DNA from: Panagrolaimus kolymaensis
Lineage: Eukaryota; Nematoda; Chromadorea; Rhabditida; Panagrolaimidae
Direction: 5' to 3'
Length of the DNA: 64,000 nt
Assembly (NCBI GenBank): GCA_028622995.1
Contig: JAJQJQ010000002.1
Location: 7,440,001 to 7,504,000, forward strand
Within the stretch, counting starts at the first letter, position 1, and the number at the start of each line of letters is the position of its first letter. The notes beneath the pieces were generated by a model that was not told the origin of the DNA, searched no databases, and saw only the letters and a program-made list of their open reading frames with translations. Positions 35,661-49,700 of this stretch are shown here, in pieces. The translations under genes and the position numbers were made by a program.

Positions 35661-37220
35661 TTTGTTTTGGATTTTAAGTAAATTCATAAACTATTTTTTT
35701 TGTTCGAATTTTCTTAAAACATTTATCTAGCCCAACAACACTGTAAAGCATCGAGGTTTTTTATTTTCCCTTCATCAAATTTTTCATCCAAACTATGGTT
35801 TATTTGTTTTGGATTTTAAGTAAATTCATAATTTATTTTTTTTGTTCGAATTTTCTTAAAACATTTCTCTAGCCCAACAACACTGTAAAGCATCGAGGTT
35901 TTTTATTTTCCCTTCATCAAATTTTTCATCCAAACTATGTTTTATTTGTTTTGGATTTTAAGTAAATTCATAAACTATTTTTTTTGTTCGAATTTTCTTA
36001 AAACATTTATCTAGCCCAACAACACTGTAAAGCATCGAGGTTTTTTATTTTCCCTTCATCAAATTTTTCATCCAAACTATGTTTTATTTGTTTTGGATTT
36101 TAAGTAAATTCATAAACTATTTTTTTTGTTCGAATTTTCTTAAAACATTTATCTAGCCCAACAACACTGTAAAGCATCGAGGTTTTTTATTTTCCCTTCA
36201 TCAAATTTTTCATCCAAACTATGGTTTATTTGTTTTGGATTTTAAGTAAATTCATAAACTATTTTTTTTGTTCGAATTTTCTTAAAACATTTCTCTAGCC
36301 CAACAACACTGTAAAGCATCGAGGTTTTTTATTTTCCCTTCATCAAATTTTTCATCCAAACTATGGTTTATTTGTTTTGGATTTTAAGTAAATTCATAAA
36401 CTATTTTTTTTGTTCGAATTTTCTTAAAACATTTATCTAGCCCAACAACACTGTAAACCATCGAGGTTTTTTATTTTCCCTTCATCAAATTTTTCATCCA
36501 AACTATGTTTTATTTGTTTTGGATTTTAAGTAAATTCATAAACTATTTTTTTTGTTCGAATTTTCTTAAAACATTTTTCTAGCCCAACAACACTGTAAAG
36601 CATCGAGGTTTTTTATTTTCCCTTCATCAGATTTTTCATCCAAACTATGGTTTATTTGTTTTGGATTTTAAGTAAATTCATAAACTATTGTTTTGTTCGA
36701 ATTTTCTTAAAACATTTATCTAGCCCAACAACACTGTAAAGCATCGAGGTTTTTTATTTTCCCTTCATCAAATTTTTCATCCAAACTATGGTTTATTTGT
36801 TTTGGATTTTAAGTAAATTCATAAACTATTTTTTTTGTTCGAATTTTCTTAAAACATTTATCTAGCCCAACAACACTGTAAAGCATCGAGGTTTTTTATT
36901 TTCCCTTCATCAAATTTTTCATCCAAACTATGTTTTATTTGTTTTGGATTTTAAGTAAATTCATAAACTATTTTTTTTGTTCGAATTTTCTTAAAACATT
37001 TCTCTAGCCCAACAACACTGTAAAGCATCTAGGTTTTTTATTTTCCCTTCATCAAATTTTTCATCCAAACTATGTTTTATTTGTTTTGGATTTTAAGTAA
37101 ATTCATAAACTATTGTTTTGTTCGAATTTTCTTAAAACATTTATCTAGCCCAACAACACTGTAAAGCATCGAGGTTTTTTATTTTCCCTTCATCAAATTT
37201 TTCATCCAAACTATGTTTTA

Positions 37221-38927
37221 TTTGTTTTGGATTTTAAGTAAATTCATAAACTATTTTTTTTGTTCGAATTTTCTTAAAACATTTTTTCTAGCCCAACAAC
37301 ACTGTAAAGCATCGAGGGTTTTTATTTTCCCTTCATCAAATTTTTCATCCAAACTATGTTTTATTTGTTTTGGATTTTAAGTAAATTCATAAACTATTTT
37401 TTTTGTTCGAATTTTCTTAAAACATTTCTCTAGCCCAACAACACTGTAAAGCATCGAGGTTTTTTATTTTCCCTTCATCAAATTTTTCATCCAAACTATG
37501 TTTTATTTGTTTTGGATTTTAAGTAAATTCATTAACTATTTTTTTTGTTCGAATTTTCTTAAAACATTTCTCTAGCCCAACAACACTGTAAAGCATCGAG
37601 GTTTTTTATTTTCCCTTCATCAAATTTTTCATCCAAACTATGTTTTATTTGTTTTGGATTTTAAGTAAATTCATAAACTATTTTTTTTGTTCGAATTTTC
37701 TTAAAACATTTCTCTAGCCCAACAACACTGTAAAGCATCGAGGTTTTTTATTTTCCCTTCATCAAATTTTTCATCCAAACTATGTTTTATTTGTTTTGGA
37801 TTTTAAGTAAATTCATAAACTATTTTTTTTGTTCGAATTTTCTTAAAACATTTTTTCTAGCCCAACAACACTGTAAAGCATCGAGGGTTTTTATTTTCCC
37901 TTCATCAAATTTTTCATCCAAACTATGTTTTATTTGTTTTGGATTTTAAGTAAATTCATAAACTATTTTTTTTGTTCGAATTTTCTTAAAACATTTCTCT
38001 AGCCCAACAACACTGTAAAGCATCGAGGTTTTTTATTTTCCCTTCATCAAATTTTTCATCCAAACTATGTTTTATTTGTTTTGGATTTTAAGTAAATTCA
38101 TTAACTATTTTTTTTGTTCGAATTTTCTTAAAACATTTCTCTAGCCCAACAACACTGTAAAGCATCGAGGTTTTTTATTTTCCCTTCATCAAATTTTTCA
38201 TCCAAACTATGTTTTATTTGTTTTGGATTTTAAGTAAATTCATAAACTATTTTTTTTGTTCGAATTTTCTTAAAACATTTCTCTAGCCCAACAACACTGT
38301 AAAGCATCGAGGTTTTTTATTTTCCCTTCATCAAATTTTTCATCCAAACTATGTTTTATTTGTTTTGGATTTTAAGTAAATTCATAAACTATTTTTTTTG
38401 TTCGAATTTTCTTAAAACATTTTTTCTAGCCCAACAACACTGTAAAGCATCGAGGGTTTTTATTTTCCCTTCATCAAATTTTTCATCCAAACTATGTTTT
38501 ATTTGTTTTGGATTTTAAGTAAATTCATAAACTATTTTTTTTGTTCGAATTTTCTTAAAACATTTCTCTAGCCCAACAACACTGTAAAGCATCGAGGTTT
38601 TTTATTTTCCCTTCATCAAATTTTTCATCCAAACTATGTTTTATTTGTTTTGGATTTTAAGTAAATTCATTAACTATTTTTTTTGTTCGAATTTTCTTAA
38701 AACATTTCTCTAGCCCAACAACACTGTAAAGCATCGAGGTTTTTTATTTTCCCTTCATCAAATTTTTCATCCAAACTATGTTTTATTTGTTTTGGATTTT
38801 AAGTAAATTCATAAACTATTTTTTTTGTTCGAATTTTCTTAAAACATTTCTCTAGCCCAACAACACTGTAAAGCATCGAGGTTTTTTATTTTCCCTTCAT
38901 CAAATTTTTCATCCAAACTATGTTTTA
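37221..38927 (+). repeat. 569-bp tetramer higher-order repeat, three perfect-looking tandem copies
   Basis: Copies lie at 37,221-37,789, 37,790-38,358 and 38,359-38,927. Each is a 143-bp monomer with CATCGAGGGTTTTT, a plain copy, a copy with ATTCATTAAC, and a plain copy. The CGAGGG marker falls at 37,311, 37,880 and 38,449, and ATTAAC at 37,531, 38,100 and 38,669, all spaced exactly 569 bp. I saw no difference among the three copies. This is the cleanest regular HOR in the window and looks recent. Confidence 0.92.
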
Positions 38928-39780
38928 TTTGTTTTGGATTTTAAGTAAATTCATAAACTATTTTTTTTGTTCGAATTTTCTTAAATCATTTCTCTAGCCC
39001 AACAACACTGTAAAGCATCGAGGTTTTTTATTTTCCCTTCATCAAATTTTTCATCCAAACTATGTTTTATTTGTTTTGGATTTTAAGTAAATTCATTAAC
39101 TATTTTTTTTGTTCGAATTTTCTTAAAACATTTCTCTAGCCCAACAACACTGTAAAGCATCGAGGTTTTTTATTTTCCCTTCATCAAATTTTTCATCCAA
39201 ACTATGTTTTATTTGTTTTGGATTTTAAGTAAATTCATAAACTATTTTTTTTGTTCGAATTTTCTTAAATCATTTCTCTAGCCCAACAACACTGTAAAGC
39301 ATCGAGGTTTTTTATTTTCCCTTCATCAAATTTTTCATCCAAACTATGTTTTATTTGTTTTGGATTTTAAGTAAATTCATTAACTATTTTTTTTGTTCGA
39401 ATTTTCTTAAAACATTTCTCTAGCCCAACAACACTGTAAAGCATCGAGGTTTTTTATTTTCCCTTCATCAAATTTTTCATCCAAACTATGTTTTATTTGT
39501 TTTGGATTTTAAGTAAATTCATAAACTATTTTTTTTGTTCGAATTTTCTTAAAACATTTCTCTAGCCCAACAACACTGTAAAGCATCGAGGTTTTTTATT
39601 TTCCCTTCATCAAATTTTTCATCCAAACTATGTTTTATTTGTTTTGGATTTTAAGTAAATTCATAAACTATTTTTTTTGTTCGAATTTTCTTAAAACATT
39701 TTTTCTAGCCCAACAACACTGTAAAGCATCGAGGGTTTTTATTTTCCCTTCATCAAATTTTTCATCCAAACTATGTTTTA
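38928..39780 (+). repeat. 284-bp dimer expansion embedded in the tetramer repeat
   Basis: Where a fourth tetramer would start, the order is TTAAATCATT copy (38,981), ATTAAC copy (39,095), TTAAATCATT copy (39,265), ATTAAC copy (39,379), plain copy, then the next CGAGGG monomer (39,638-39,780). TTAAATCATT occurs only here as far as I can see. A new mutation arose in one unit and a 284-bp dimer containing it then duplicated, nested in the older 569-bp register. The CGAGGG spacing of 1279 bp (38,449 to 39,728) equals 569 + 5 x 142. Confidence 0.88.
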
Positions 39781-41057
39781 TTTGTTTTGGATTTTAAGTA
39801 AATTCATAAACTATTTTTTTTGTTCGAATTTTCTTAAAACATTTCTCTAGCCCAACAACACTGTAAAGCATCGAGGTTTTTTATTTTCCCTTCATCAAAT
39901 TTTTCATACAAACTATGGTTTATTTGTTTTGGATTTTAAGTAAATTCATAAACTATTTTTTTTGTTCGAATTTTCTTAAAACATTTCTCTAGCCCAACAA
40001 CACTGTAAAGCATCGAGGTTTTTTATTTTCCCTTCATCAAATTTTTCATCCAAACTATGGTTTATTTGTTTTGGATTTTAAGTAAATTCATAAACTATTT
40101 TTTTTGTTCGAATTTTCTTAAAACATTTCTCTAGCCCAACAACACTGTAAAGCATCGAGGTTTTTTATTTTCCCTTCATCAAATTTTTCATCCAAACTAT
40201 GGTTTATTTGTTTTGGATTTTAAGTAAATTCATAAACTATTTTTTTTGTTCGAATTTTCTTAAAACATTTCTCTAGCCCAACAACACTGTAAAGCATCGA
40301 GGTTTTTTATTTTCCCTTCATCAAATTTTTCATCCAAACTATGGTTTATTTGTTTTGGATTTTAAGTAAATTCATAAACTATTGTTTTGTTCGAATTTTC
40401 TTAAAACATTTATCTAGCCCAACAACACTGTAAAGCATCGAGGTTTTTTATTTTCCCTTCATCAAATTTTTCATCCAAACTATGTTTTATTTGTTTTGGA
40501 TTTTAAGTAAATTCATAAACTATTTTTTTTGTTCGAATTTTCTTAAAACATTTATCTAGCCCAACAACACTGTAAAGCATCGAGGTTTTTTATTTTCCCT
40601 TCATCAAATTTTTCATCCAAACTATGGTTTATTTGTTTTGGATTTTAAGTAAATTCATAAACTATTTTTTTTGTTCGAATTTTCTTAAAACATTTCTCTA
40701 GCCCAACAACACTGTAAAGCATCGAGGTTTTTTATTTTCCCTTCATCAAATTTTTCATCCAAACTATGGTTTATTTGTTTTGGATTTTAAGTAAATTCAT
40801 AAACTATTTTTTTTGTTCGAATTTTCTTAAAACATTTATCTAGCCCAACAACACTGTAAAGCATCGAGGTTTTTTATTTTCCCTTCATCAAATTTTTCAT
40901 CCAAACTATGTTTTATTTGTTTTGGATTTTAAGTAAATTCATAAACTATTTTTTTTGTTCGAATTTTCTTAAAACATTTCTCTAGCCCAACAACACTGTA
41001 AAGCATCGAGGTTTTTTATTTTCCCTTCATCAAATTTTTCATCCAAACTATGGTTTA

Positions 41058-42050
41058 TTTGTTTTGGATTTTAAGTAAATTCATAAACTATTGTTTTGTT
41101 CGAATTTTCTTAAAACATTTATCTAGCCCAACAACACTGTAAAGCATCGAGGTTTTTTATTTTCCCTTCATCAAATTTTTCATCCAAACTATGTTTTATT
41201 TGTTTTGGATTTTAAGTAAATTCATAAACTATTTTTTTTGTTCGAATTTTCTTAAAACATTTCTCTAGCCCAACAACACTGTAAAGCATCGAGGTTTTTT
41301 ATTTTCCCTTCATCAAATTTTTCATCCAAACTATGGTTTATTTGTTTTGGATTTTAAGTAAATTCATAAACTATTTTTTTTGTTCGAATTTTCTTAAAAC
41401 ATTTCTCTAGCCCAACAACACTGTAAAGCATCGAGGTTTTTTATTTTCCCTTCATCAAATTTTTCATCCAAACTATGTTTTATTTGTTTTGGATTTTAAG
41501 TAAATTCATAAACTATTTTTTTTGTTCGAATTTTCTTAAAACATTTATCTAGCCCAACAACACTGTAAAGCATCGAGGTTTTTTATTTTCCCTTCATCAA
41601 ATTTTTCATCCAAACTATGGTTTATTTGTTTTGGATTTTAAGTAAATTCATAAACTATTTTTTTTGTTCGAATTTTCTTAAAACATTTCTCTAGCCCAAC
41701 AACACTGTAAAGCATCGAGGTTTTTTATTTTCCCTTCATCAAATTTTTCATCCAAACTATGTTTTATTTGTTTTGGATTTTAAGTAAATTCATAAACTAT
41801 TTTTTTTGTTCGAATTTTCTTAAAACATTTCTCTAGCCCAACAACACTGTAAAGCATCGAGGTTTTTTATTTTCCCTTCATCAAATTTTTCATCCAAACT
41901 ATGGTTTATTTGTTTTGGATTTTAAGTAAATTCATAAACTATTTTTTTTGTTCGAATTTTCTTAAAACATTTCTCTAGCCCAACAACACTGTAAAGCATC
42001 GAGGTTTTTTATTTTCCCTTCATCAAATTTTTCATCCAAACTATGGTTTA
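41058..42050 (+). repeat. 993-bp heptamer higher-order repeat, copy 1
   Basis: The order is a 141-bp TATTGTTTTG/A65 copy, C65/T138G, C65/T138, A65/T138G, C65/T138, C65/T138G, C65/T138G. The next 141-bp monomer begins 993 bp later at 42,051. The 993 bp equals 141 + 6 x 142. The first 896 bp (41,058-41,953) show no difference from 42,051-42,946. Confidence 0.85.
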
Positions 42051-42946
42051 TTTGTTTTGGATTTTAAGTAAATTCATAAACTATTGTTTTGTTCGAATTT
42101 TCTTAAAACATTTATCTAGCCCAACAACACTGTAAAGCATCGAGGTTTTTTATTTTCCCTTCATCAAATTTTTCATCCAAACTATGTTTTATTTGTTTTG
42201 GATTTTAAGTAAATTCATAAACTATTTTTTTTGTTCGAATTTTCTTAAAACATTTCTCTAGCCCAACAACACTGTAAAGCATCGAGGTTTTTTATTTTCC
42301 CTTCATCAAATTTTTCATCCAAACTATGGTTTATTTGTTTTGGATTTTAAGTAAATTCATAAACTATTTTTTTTGTTCGAATTTTCTTAAAACATTTCTC
42401 TAGCCCAACAACACTGTAAAGCATCGAGGTTTTTTATTTTCCCTTCATCAAATTTTTCATCCAAACTATGTTTTATTTGTTTTGGATTTTAAGTAAATTC
42501 ATAAACTATTTTTTTTGTTCGAATTTTCTTAAAACATTTATCTAGCCCAACAACACTGTAAAGCATCGAGGTTTTTTATTTTCCCTTCATCAAATTTTTC
42601 ATCCAAACTATGGTTTATTTGTTTTGGATTTTAAGTAAATTCATAAACTATTTTTTTTGTTCGAATTTTCTTAAAACATTTCTCTAGCCCAACAACACTG
42701 TAAAGCATCGAGGTTTTTTATTTTCCCTTCATCAAATTTTTCATCCAAACTATGTTTTATTTGTTTTGGATTTTAAGTAAATTCATAAACTATTTTTTTT
42801 GTTCGAATTTTCTTAAAACATTTCTCTAGCCCAACAACACTGTAAAGCATCGAGGTTTTTTATTTTCCCTTCATCAAATTTTTCATCCAAACTATGGTTT
42901 ATTTGTTTTGGATTTTAAGTAAATTCATAAACTATTTTTTTTGTTC
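42051..42946 (+). repeat. 993-bp heptamer higher-order repeat, copy 2 (partial)
   Basis: It matches copy 1 for six monomers and then departs where GTTCG becomes GTTCC (42,947) in a monomer that also has the isolated HindIII site at 42,987. The monomers that follow (43.1-44.5 kb) are almost all C65 type. Confidence 0.85.
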
Positions 42947-44459
42947 CAATTTTCTTAAAACATTTCTCTAGCCCAACAACACTGTAAAGCTTCGAGGTTT
43001 TTTATTTTCCCTTCATCAAATTTTTCATCCAAACTATGTTTTATTTGTTTTGGATTTTAAGTAAATTCATAAACTATTTTTTTTGTTCCAATTTTCTTAA
43101 AACATTTCTCTAGCCCAACAACACTGTAAAGCATCGAGGTTTTTTATTTTCCCTTCATCAAATTTTTCATCCAAACTATGTTTTATTTGTTTTGGATTTT
43201 AAGTAAATTCATAAACTATTTTTTTTGTTCGAATTTTCTTAAAACATTTCTCTAGCCCAACAACACTGTAAAGCATCGAGGTTTTTTATTTTCCCTTCAT
43301 CAAATTTTTCATCCAAACTATGTTTTATTTGTTTTGGATTTTAAGTAAATTCATAAACTATTTTTTTTGTTCGAATTTTCTTAAAACATTTCTCTAGCCC
43401 AACAACACTGTAAAGCATCAAGGTTTTTTATTTTCCCTTCATCAAATTTTTCATCCAAACTATGGTTTATTTGTTTTGGATTTTAAGTAAATTCATAAAC
43501 TATTTTTTTTGTTCGAATTTTCTTAAAACATTTCTCTAGCCCAACAACACTGTAAAGCATCGAGGTTTTTTATTTTCCCTTCATCAAATTTTTCATCCAA
43601 ACTATGGTTTATTTGTTTTGGATTTTAAGTAAATTCATAAACTATTTTTTTTGTTCGAATTTTCTTAAAACATTTCTCTAGCCCAAAAACACTGTAAAGC
43701 ATCGAGGTTTTTTATTTTCCCTTCATCAAATTTTTCATCCAAACTATGTTTTATTTGTTTTGGATTTTAAGTAAATTCATAAACTATTTTTTTTGTTCGA
43801 ATTTTCTTAAAACATTTCTCTAGACCAACAACACTGTAAAGCATCAAGGTTTTTTATTTTCCCTTCATCAAATTTTTCATCCAAACTATGGTTTATTTGT
43901 TTTGGATTTTAAGTAAATTCATAAACTATTTTTTTTGTTCGAATTTTCTTAAAACATTTCTCTAGCCCAACAACACTGTAAAGCATCGAGGTTTTTTATT
44001 TTCCCTTCATCAAATTTTTCATCCAAACTATGGTTTATTTGTTTTGGATTTTAAGTAAATTCATAAACTATTTTTTTTGTTCGAATTTTCTTAAAACATT
44101 TCTCTAGCCCAACAACTCTGTAAAGCATCGAGGTTTTTTATTTTCCCTTCATCAAATTTTTCATCCAAACTATGGTTTATTTGTTTTGGATTTTAAGTAA
44201 ATTCATAAACTATTTTTTTTGTTCGAATTTTCTTAAAACATTTCTCTAGCCCAACAACACTGTAAAGCATCGAGGTTTTTTATTTTCCCTTCATCAAATT
44301 TTTCATCCAAACTATGGTTTATTTGTTTTGGATTTTAAGTAAATTCATAAACTATTTTTTTTGTTCGAATTTTCTTAAAACATTTCTCTAGCCCAACAAC
44401 ACTGTAAAGCATCGAGGTTTTTTATTTTCCCTTCATCAAATTTTTCATCCAAACTATGG

Positions 44460-45662
44460 TTTATTTGTTTTGGATTTTAAGTAAATTCATAAACTATTTT
44501 TTTTGTTCGAATTTTCTTAAAACATTTCTCTAGCCCAACAACACTGTAAAGCATCGAAATTTTTTATTTTCCCTTCATCAAATTTTTCATCCAAACTATG
44601 GTTTATTTGTTTTGGATTTTAAGTAAATTCTTAAACTATTTTTTTTGTTCGAATTTTCTTAAAACATTTCTCTAGCCCAACAACTCTCTAAATCATCGAG
44701 GTTTTTTATTTTCCCTTCATCAAATTTTTCATCCAAACTATGTTTTATTTGTTTTGGATTTTAAGTAAATTCATAAACTATTTTTTTTGTTCGAATTTTC
44801 TTAAAAAATTTCTCTAGCCCAACAACTCTGTAAAGCATCGAGGTTTTTTATTTTCCCTTCATCAAATTTTTCATCCAAACTATGTTTTATTTGTTTTGGA
44901 TTTTAAGTAAATTCATAAACTATTTTTTTTGTTCGAATTTTCTTAAAACATTTCTCTAGCCCAACAACACTGTAAAGCATCGAGGTTTTTTATTTTCCCT
45001 TCATCAAATTTTTCATCCAAACTATGGTTTATTTGTTTTGGATTTTAAGTAAATTCATAAACTATTTTTTTTGTTCGAATTTTCTTAAAACATTTCTCTA
45101 GCCCAACAACACTGTAAAGCATCGAAATTTTTTATTTTCCCTTCATCAAATTTTTCATCCAAACTATGGTTTATTTGTTTTGGATTTTAAGTAAATTCAT
45201 AAACTATTTTTTTTGTTCGAATTTTCTTAAAACATTTCTCTAGCCCAACAACACTGTAAAGCATCGAGGTTTTTTATTTTCCCTTCATCAAATTTTTCAT
45301 CCAAACTATGGTTTATTTGTTTTGGATTTTAAGTAAATTCATAAACTATTTTTTTTGTTCGAATTTTCTTAAAACATTTCTCTAGCCCAACAACACTGTA
45401 AAGCATCGAGGTTTTTTATTTTCCCTTCATCAAATTTTTCATCCAAACTATGGTTTATTTGTTTTGGATTTTAAGTAAATTCATAAACTATTTTTTTTGT
45501 TCGAATTTTCTTAAAACATTTCTCTAGCCCAACAACACTATAAAGCATCGAAATTTTTTATTTTCGCTTCATCAAATTTTTCATCCAAACTATGGTTTAT
45601 TTGTTTTGGATTTTAAGTAAATTCATAAACTATTTTTTTTGTTCGAATTTTCTTAAAACATT
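44460..45662 (+). repeat. 1.1-1.2 kb segment duplicated 18,338 bp downstream, copy 1
   Basis: Rare markers run in order: GCATCGAAAT (44,551), ATTCTTAAAC (44,629), AACTCTCTAAATC (44,682), TTAAAAAATT (44,801), AACAACTCTG (44,821), ATCGAAATTT (45,121), CAACACTATAAAGC (45,533) and TTTTCGCTTC (45,561). Every one recurs at exactly +18,338 bp. Upstream, the T138G base at 44,459 faces T at 62,797, so the left limit of the duplication lies between 44,460 and 44,551. The copy runs to the window end (64,000 corresponds to 45,662) and may continue. Confidence 0.93.
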
Positions 45663-46739
45663 TCTCTAGCCCAACAACTCTGTAAAGCATCGAGGTTTTT
45701 TATTTTCCCTTCATCAAATTTTTCATCCAAACTATGTTTTATTTGTTTTGGATTTTAATTAAATTCATAAACTATTTTTTTTGTTCGAATTTTCTTAAAA
45801 CATTTCTCTAGCCCAACAACACTGTAAAGCATCGAGGTTTTTTATTTTCCCTTCATCAAATTTTTCATCCAAACTATGGTTTATTTGTTTTGGATTTTAA
45901 GTAAATTCATAAACTATTTTTTTTGTTCGAATTTTCTTAAAACATTTCTCTAGCCCAACAACACTGTAAAGCATCGAGGTTTTTTATTTTCCCTTCATCA
46001 AATTTTTCATCCAAACTATGGTTTATTTGTTTTGGATTTTAAGTAAATTCATAAACTATTTTTTTTGTTCGAATTTTCTTAAAACATTTCTCTAGCCCAA
46101 CAACACTGTAAAGCATAGATGTTTTTTATTTTCCTTTCATCAAATTTTTCATCCAAACTATGTTTTATTTGTTTTGGATTTTAAGTAAATTCATAAACTA
46201 TTTTTTTTGTTCGAATTTTCTTAAAACATTTCTCTAGCCCAACAACTCTGTAAAGCATCGAGGTTTTTTATTTTCCCTTCATCAAACTTTTCATCCAAAC
46301 TATGTTTTATTTGTTTTGGATTTTAAGTAAATTCATAAACTATTTTTTTTGTTCGAATTTTCTTAAAACATTTCTCTAGCCCAACAACACTGTAAAGCAT
46401 CGAGGTTTTTTATTTTCCCTTCATCAAATTTTTCATCCAAACTATGTTTTATTTGTTTTGGATTTTAAGTAAATTCATAAACTATTTTTTTTGTTCGAAT
46501 TTTCTTAAAACATTTCTCTAGCCCAACAACACTGTAAAGCATCGAGGTTTTTTATTTTCCCTTCATCAAATTTTTCATCCAAACTATGTTTTATTTGTTT
46601 TGGATTTTAAGTAAATTCATAAACTATTTTTTTTGTTCGAATTTTCTTAAAACATTTCTCTAGCCCAACAACACTGTAAAGCATCGAGGTTTTTTATTTT
46701 CCCTTCATCAAATTTTTCATCCAAACTATGTTTTATTTG

Positions 46740-49700
46740 TTTTGGATTTTAAGTAAATTCATAAACTATTTTTTTTGTTCGAATTTTCTTAAAACATTTA
46801 TCTAGCCCAACAACACTGTAAAGCATCGAGGTTTTTTATTTTCCCTTCATCAAATTTTTCATCCAAACTATGTTTTATTTGTTTTGGATTTTAAGTAAAT
46901 TCATAAACTATTTTTTTTGTTCGAATTTTCTTAAAACATTTCTCTAGCCCAACAACACTGTAAAGCATCGAGGTTTTTTATTTTCCCTTCATCAAATTTT
47001 TCATCCAAACTATGTTTTATTTGTTTTGGATTTTAAGTAAATTCATAAACTATTTTTTTTGTTCGAATTTTCTTAAAACATTTTTTCTAGCCCAACAACA
47101 CTGTAAAGCATCGAGGTTTTTTATTTTCCCTTCATCAAATTTTTCATCCAAACTATGGTTTATTTGTTTTGGATTTTAAGTAAATTCATAAACTATTTTT
47201 TTTGTTCGAATTTTCTTAAAACATTTATCTAGCCCAACAACACTGTAAAGCATCGAGGTGTTTTATTTTCCCTTCATCAAATTTTTCATCCAAACTATGG
47301 TTTATTTGTTTTGGATTTTAAGTAAATTCATAAACTATTTTTTTTGTTCGAATTTTCTTAAAACATTTATCTAGCCCAACAACACTGTAAAGCATCGAGG
47401 TTTTTTATTTTCCCTTCATCAAATTTTTCATCCAAACTATGTTTTATTTGTTTTGGATTTTAAGTAAATTCATAAACTATTTTTTTTGTTCGAATTTTCT
47501 TAAAACATTTCTCTAGCCCAACAACACTGTAAAGCATCGAGGTTTTTTATTTTCCCTTCATCAAATTTTTCATCCAAACTATGTTTTATTTGTTTTGGAT
47601 TTTAAGTAAATTCATAAACTATTTTTTTTGTTCGAATTTTCTTAAAACATTTATCTAGCCCAACAACACTGTAAAGCATCGAGGTTTTTTATTTTCCCTT
47701 CATCAAATTTTTCATCCAAACTATGTTTTATTTGTTTTGGATTTTAAGTAAATTCATAAACTATTTTTTTTGTTCGAATTTTCTTAAAACATTTCTCTAG
47801 CCCAACAACACTGTAAAGCATCGAGGTTTTTTATTTTCCCTTCATCAAATTTTTCATCCAAACTATGTTTTATTTGTTTTGGATTTTAAGTAAATTCATA
47901 AACTATTTTTTTTGTTCGAATTTTCTTAAAACATTTTTTCTAGCCCAAACAACACTGTAAAGCATCGAGGTTTTTTATTTTCCCTTCATCAAATTTTTCA
48001 TCCAAACTATGGTTTATTTGTTTTGGATTTTAAGTAAATTCATAAACTATTTTTTTTGTTCGAATTTTCTTAAAACATTTATCTAGCCCAACAACACTGT
48101 AAAGCATCGAGGTTTTTTATTTTCCCTTCATCAAATTTTTCATCCAAACTATGTTTTATTTGTTTTGGATTTTAAGTAAATTCATAAACTATTTTTTTTG
48201 TTCGAATTTTCTTAAAACATTTCTCTAGCCCAACAACACTGTAAAGCATCGAGGTTTTTTATTTTCCCTTCATCAAATTTTTCATCCAAACTATGTTTTA
48301 TTTGTTTTGGATTTTAAGTAAATTCATAAACTATTTTTTTTGTTCGAATTTTCTTAAAACATTTATCTAGCCCAACAACACTGTAAAGCATCGAGGTTTT
48401 TTATTTTCCCTTCATCAAATTTTTCATCCAAACTATGTTTTATTTGTTTTGGATTTTAAGTAAATTCATAAACTATTTTTTTTGTTCGAATTTTCTTAAA
48501 ACATTTTTTCTAGCCCAACAACACTGTAAAGCATCGAGGTTTTTTATTTTCCCTTCATCAAATTTTTCATCCAAACTATGGTTTATTTGTTTTGGATTTT
48601 AAGTAAATTCATAAACTATTTTTTTTGTTCGAATTTTCTTAAAACATTTATCTAGCCCAACAACACTGTAAAGCATCGAGGTGTTTTATTTTCCCTTCAT
48701 CAAATTTTTCATCCAAACTATGGTTTATTTGTTTTGGATTTTAAGTAAATTCATAAACTATTTTTTTTGTTCGAATTTTCTTAAAACATTTCTCTAGCCC
48801 AATAACACTGTAAAGCATCGAGGTTTTTTATTTTCCCTTCATCAAATTTTTCATCCAAACTATGTTTTATTTGTTTTGGATTTTAAGTAAATTCATAAAC
48901 TATTTTTTTTGTTCGAATTTTCTTAAAACATTTCTCTAGCCCAACAACACTGTAAAGCATCGAGGTTTTTTATTTTCCCTTCATCAAATTTTTCATCCAA
49001 ACTATGTTTTATTTGTTTTGGATTTTAAGTAAATTCATAAACTATTTTTTTTGTTCGAATTTTCTTAAAACATTTATCTAGCCCAACAACACTGTAAAGC
49101 ATCGAGGTTTTTTATTTTCCCTTCATCAAATTTTTCATCCAAACTATGTTTTATTTGTTTTGGATTTTAAGTAAATTCATAAACTATTTTTTTTGTTCGA
49201 ATTTTCTTAAAACATTTATCTAGCCCAACAACACTGTAAAGCATCGAGGTGTTTTATTTTCCCTTCATCAAATTTTTCATCCAAACTATGGTTTATTTGT
49301 TTTGGATTTTAAGTAAATTCATAAACTATTTTTTTTGTTCGAATTTTCTTAAAACATTTCTCTAGCCCAACAACACTGTAAAGCATCGAGGTTTTTTATT
49401 TTCCCTTCATCAAATTTTTCATCCAAACTATGGTTTATTTGTTTTGGATTTTAAGTAAATTCATAAACTATTTTTTTTGTTCGAATTTTCTTAAAACATT
49501 TCTCTAGCCCAACAACACTGTAAAGCATCGAGGTTTTTTATTTTCCCTTCATCAAATTTTTCATCCAAACTATGTTTTATTTGTTTTGGATTTTAAGTAA
49601 ATTCATAAACTATTTTTTTTGTTCGAATTTTCTTAAAACATTTCTCTAGCCCAACAACACTGTAAAGCATCGAGGTTTTTTATTTTCCCTTCATCAAATT

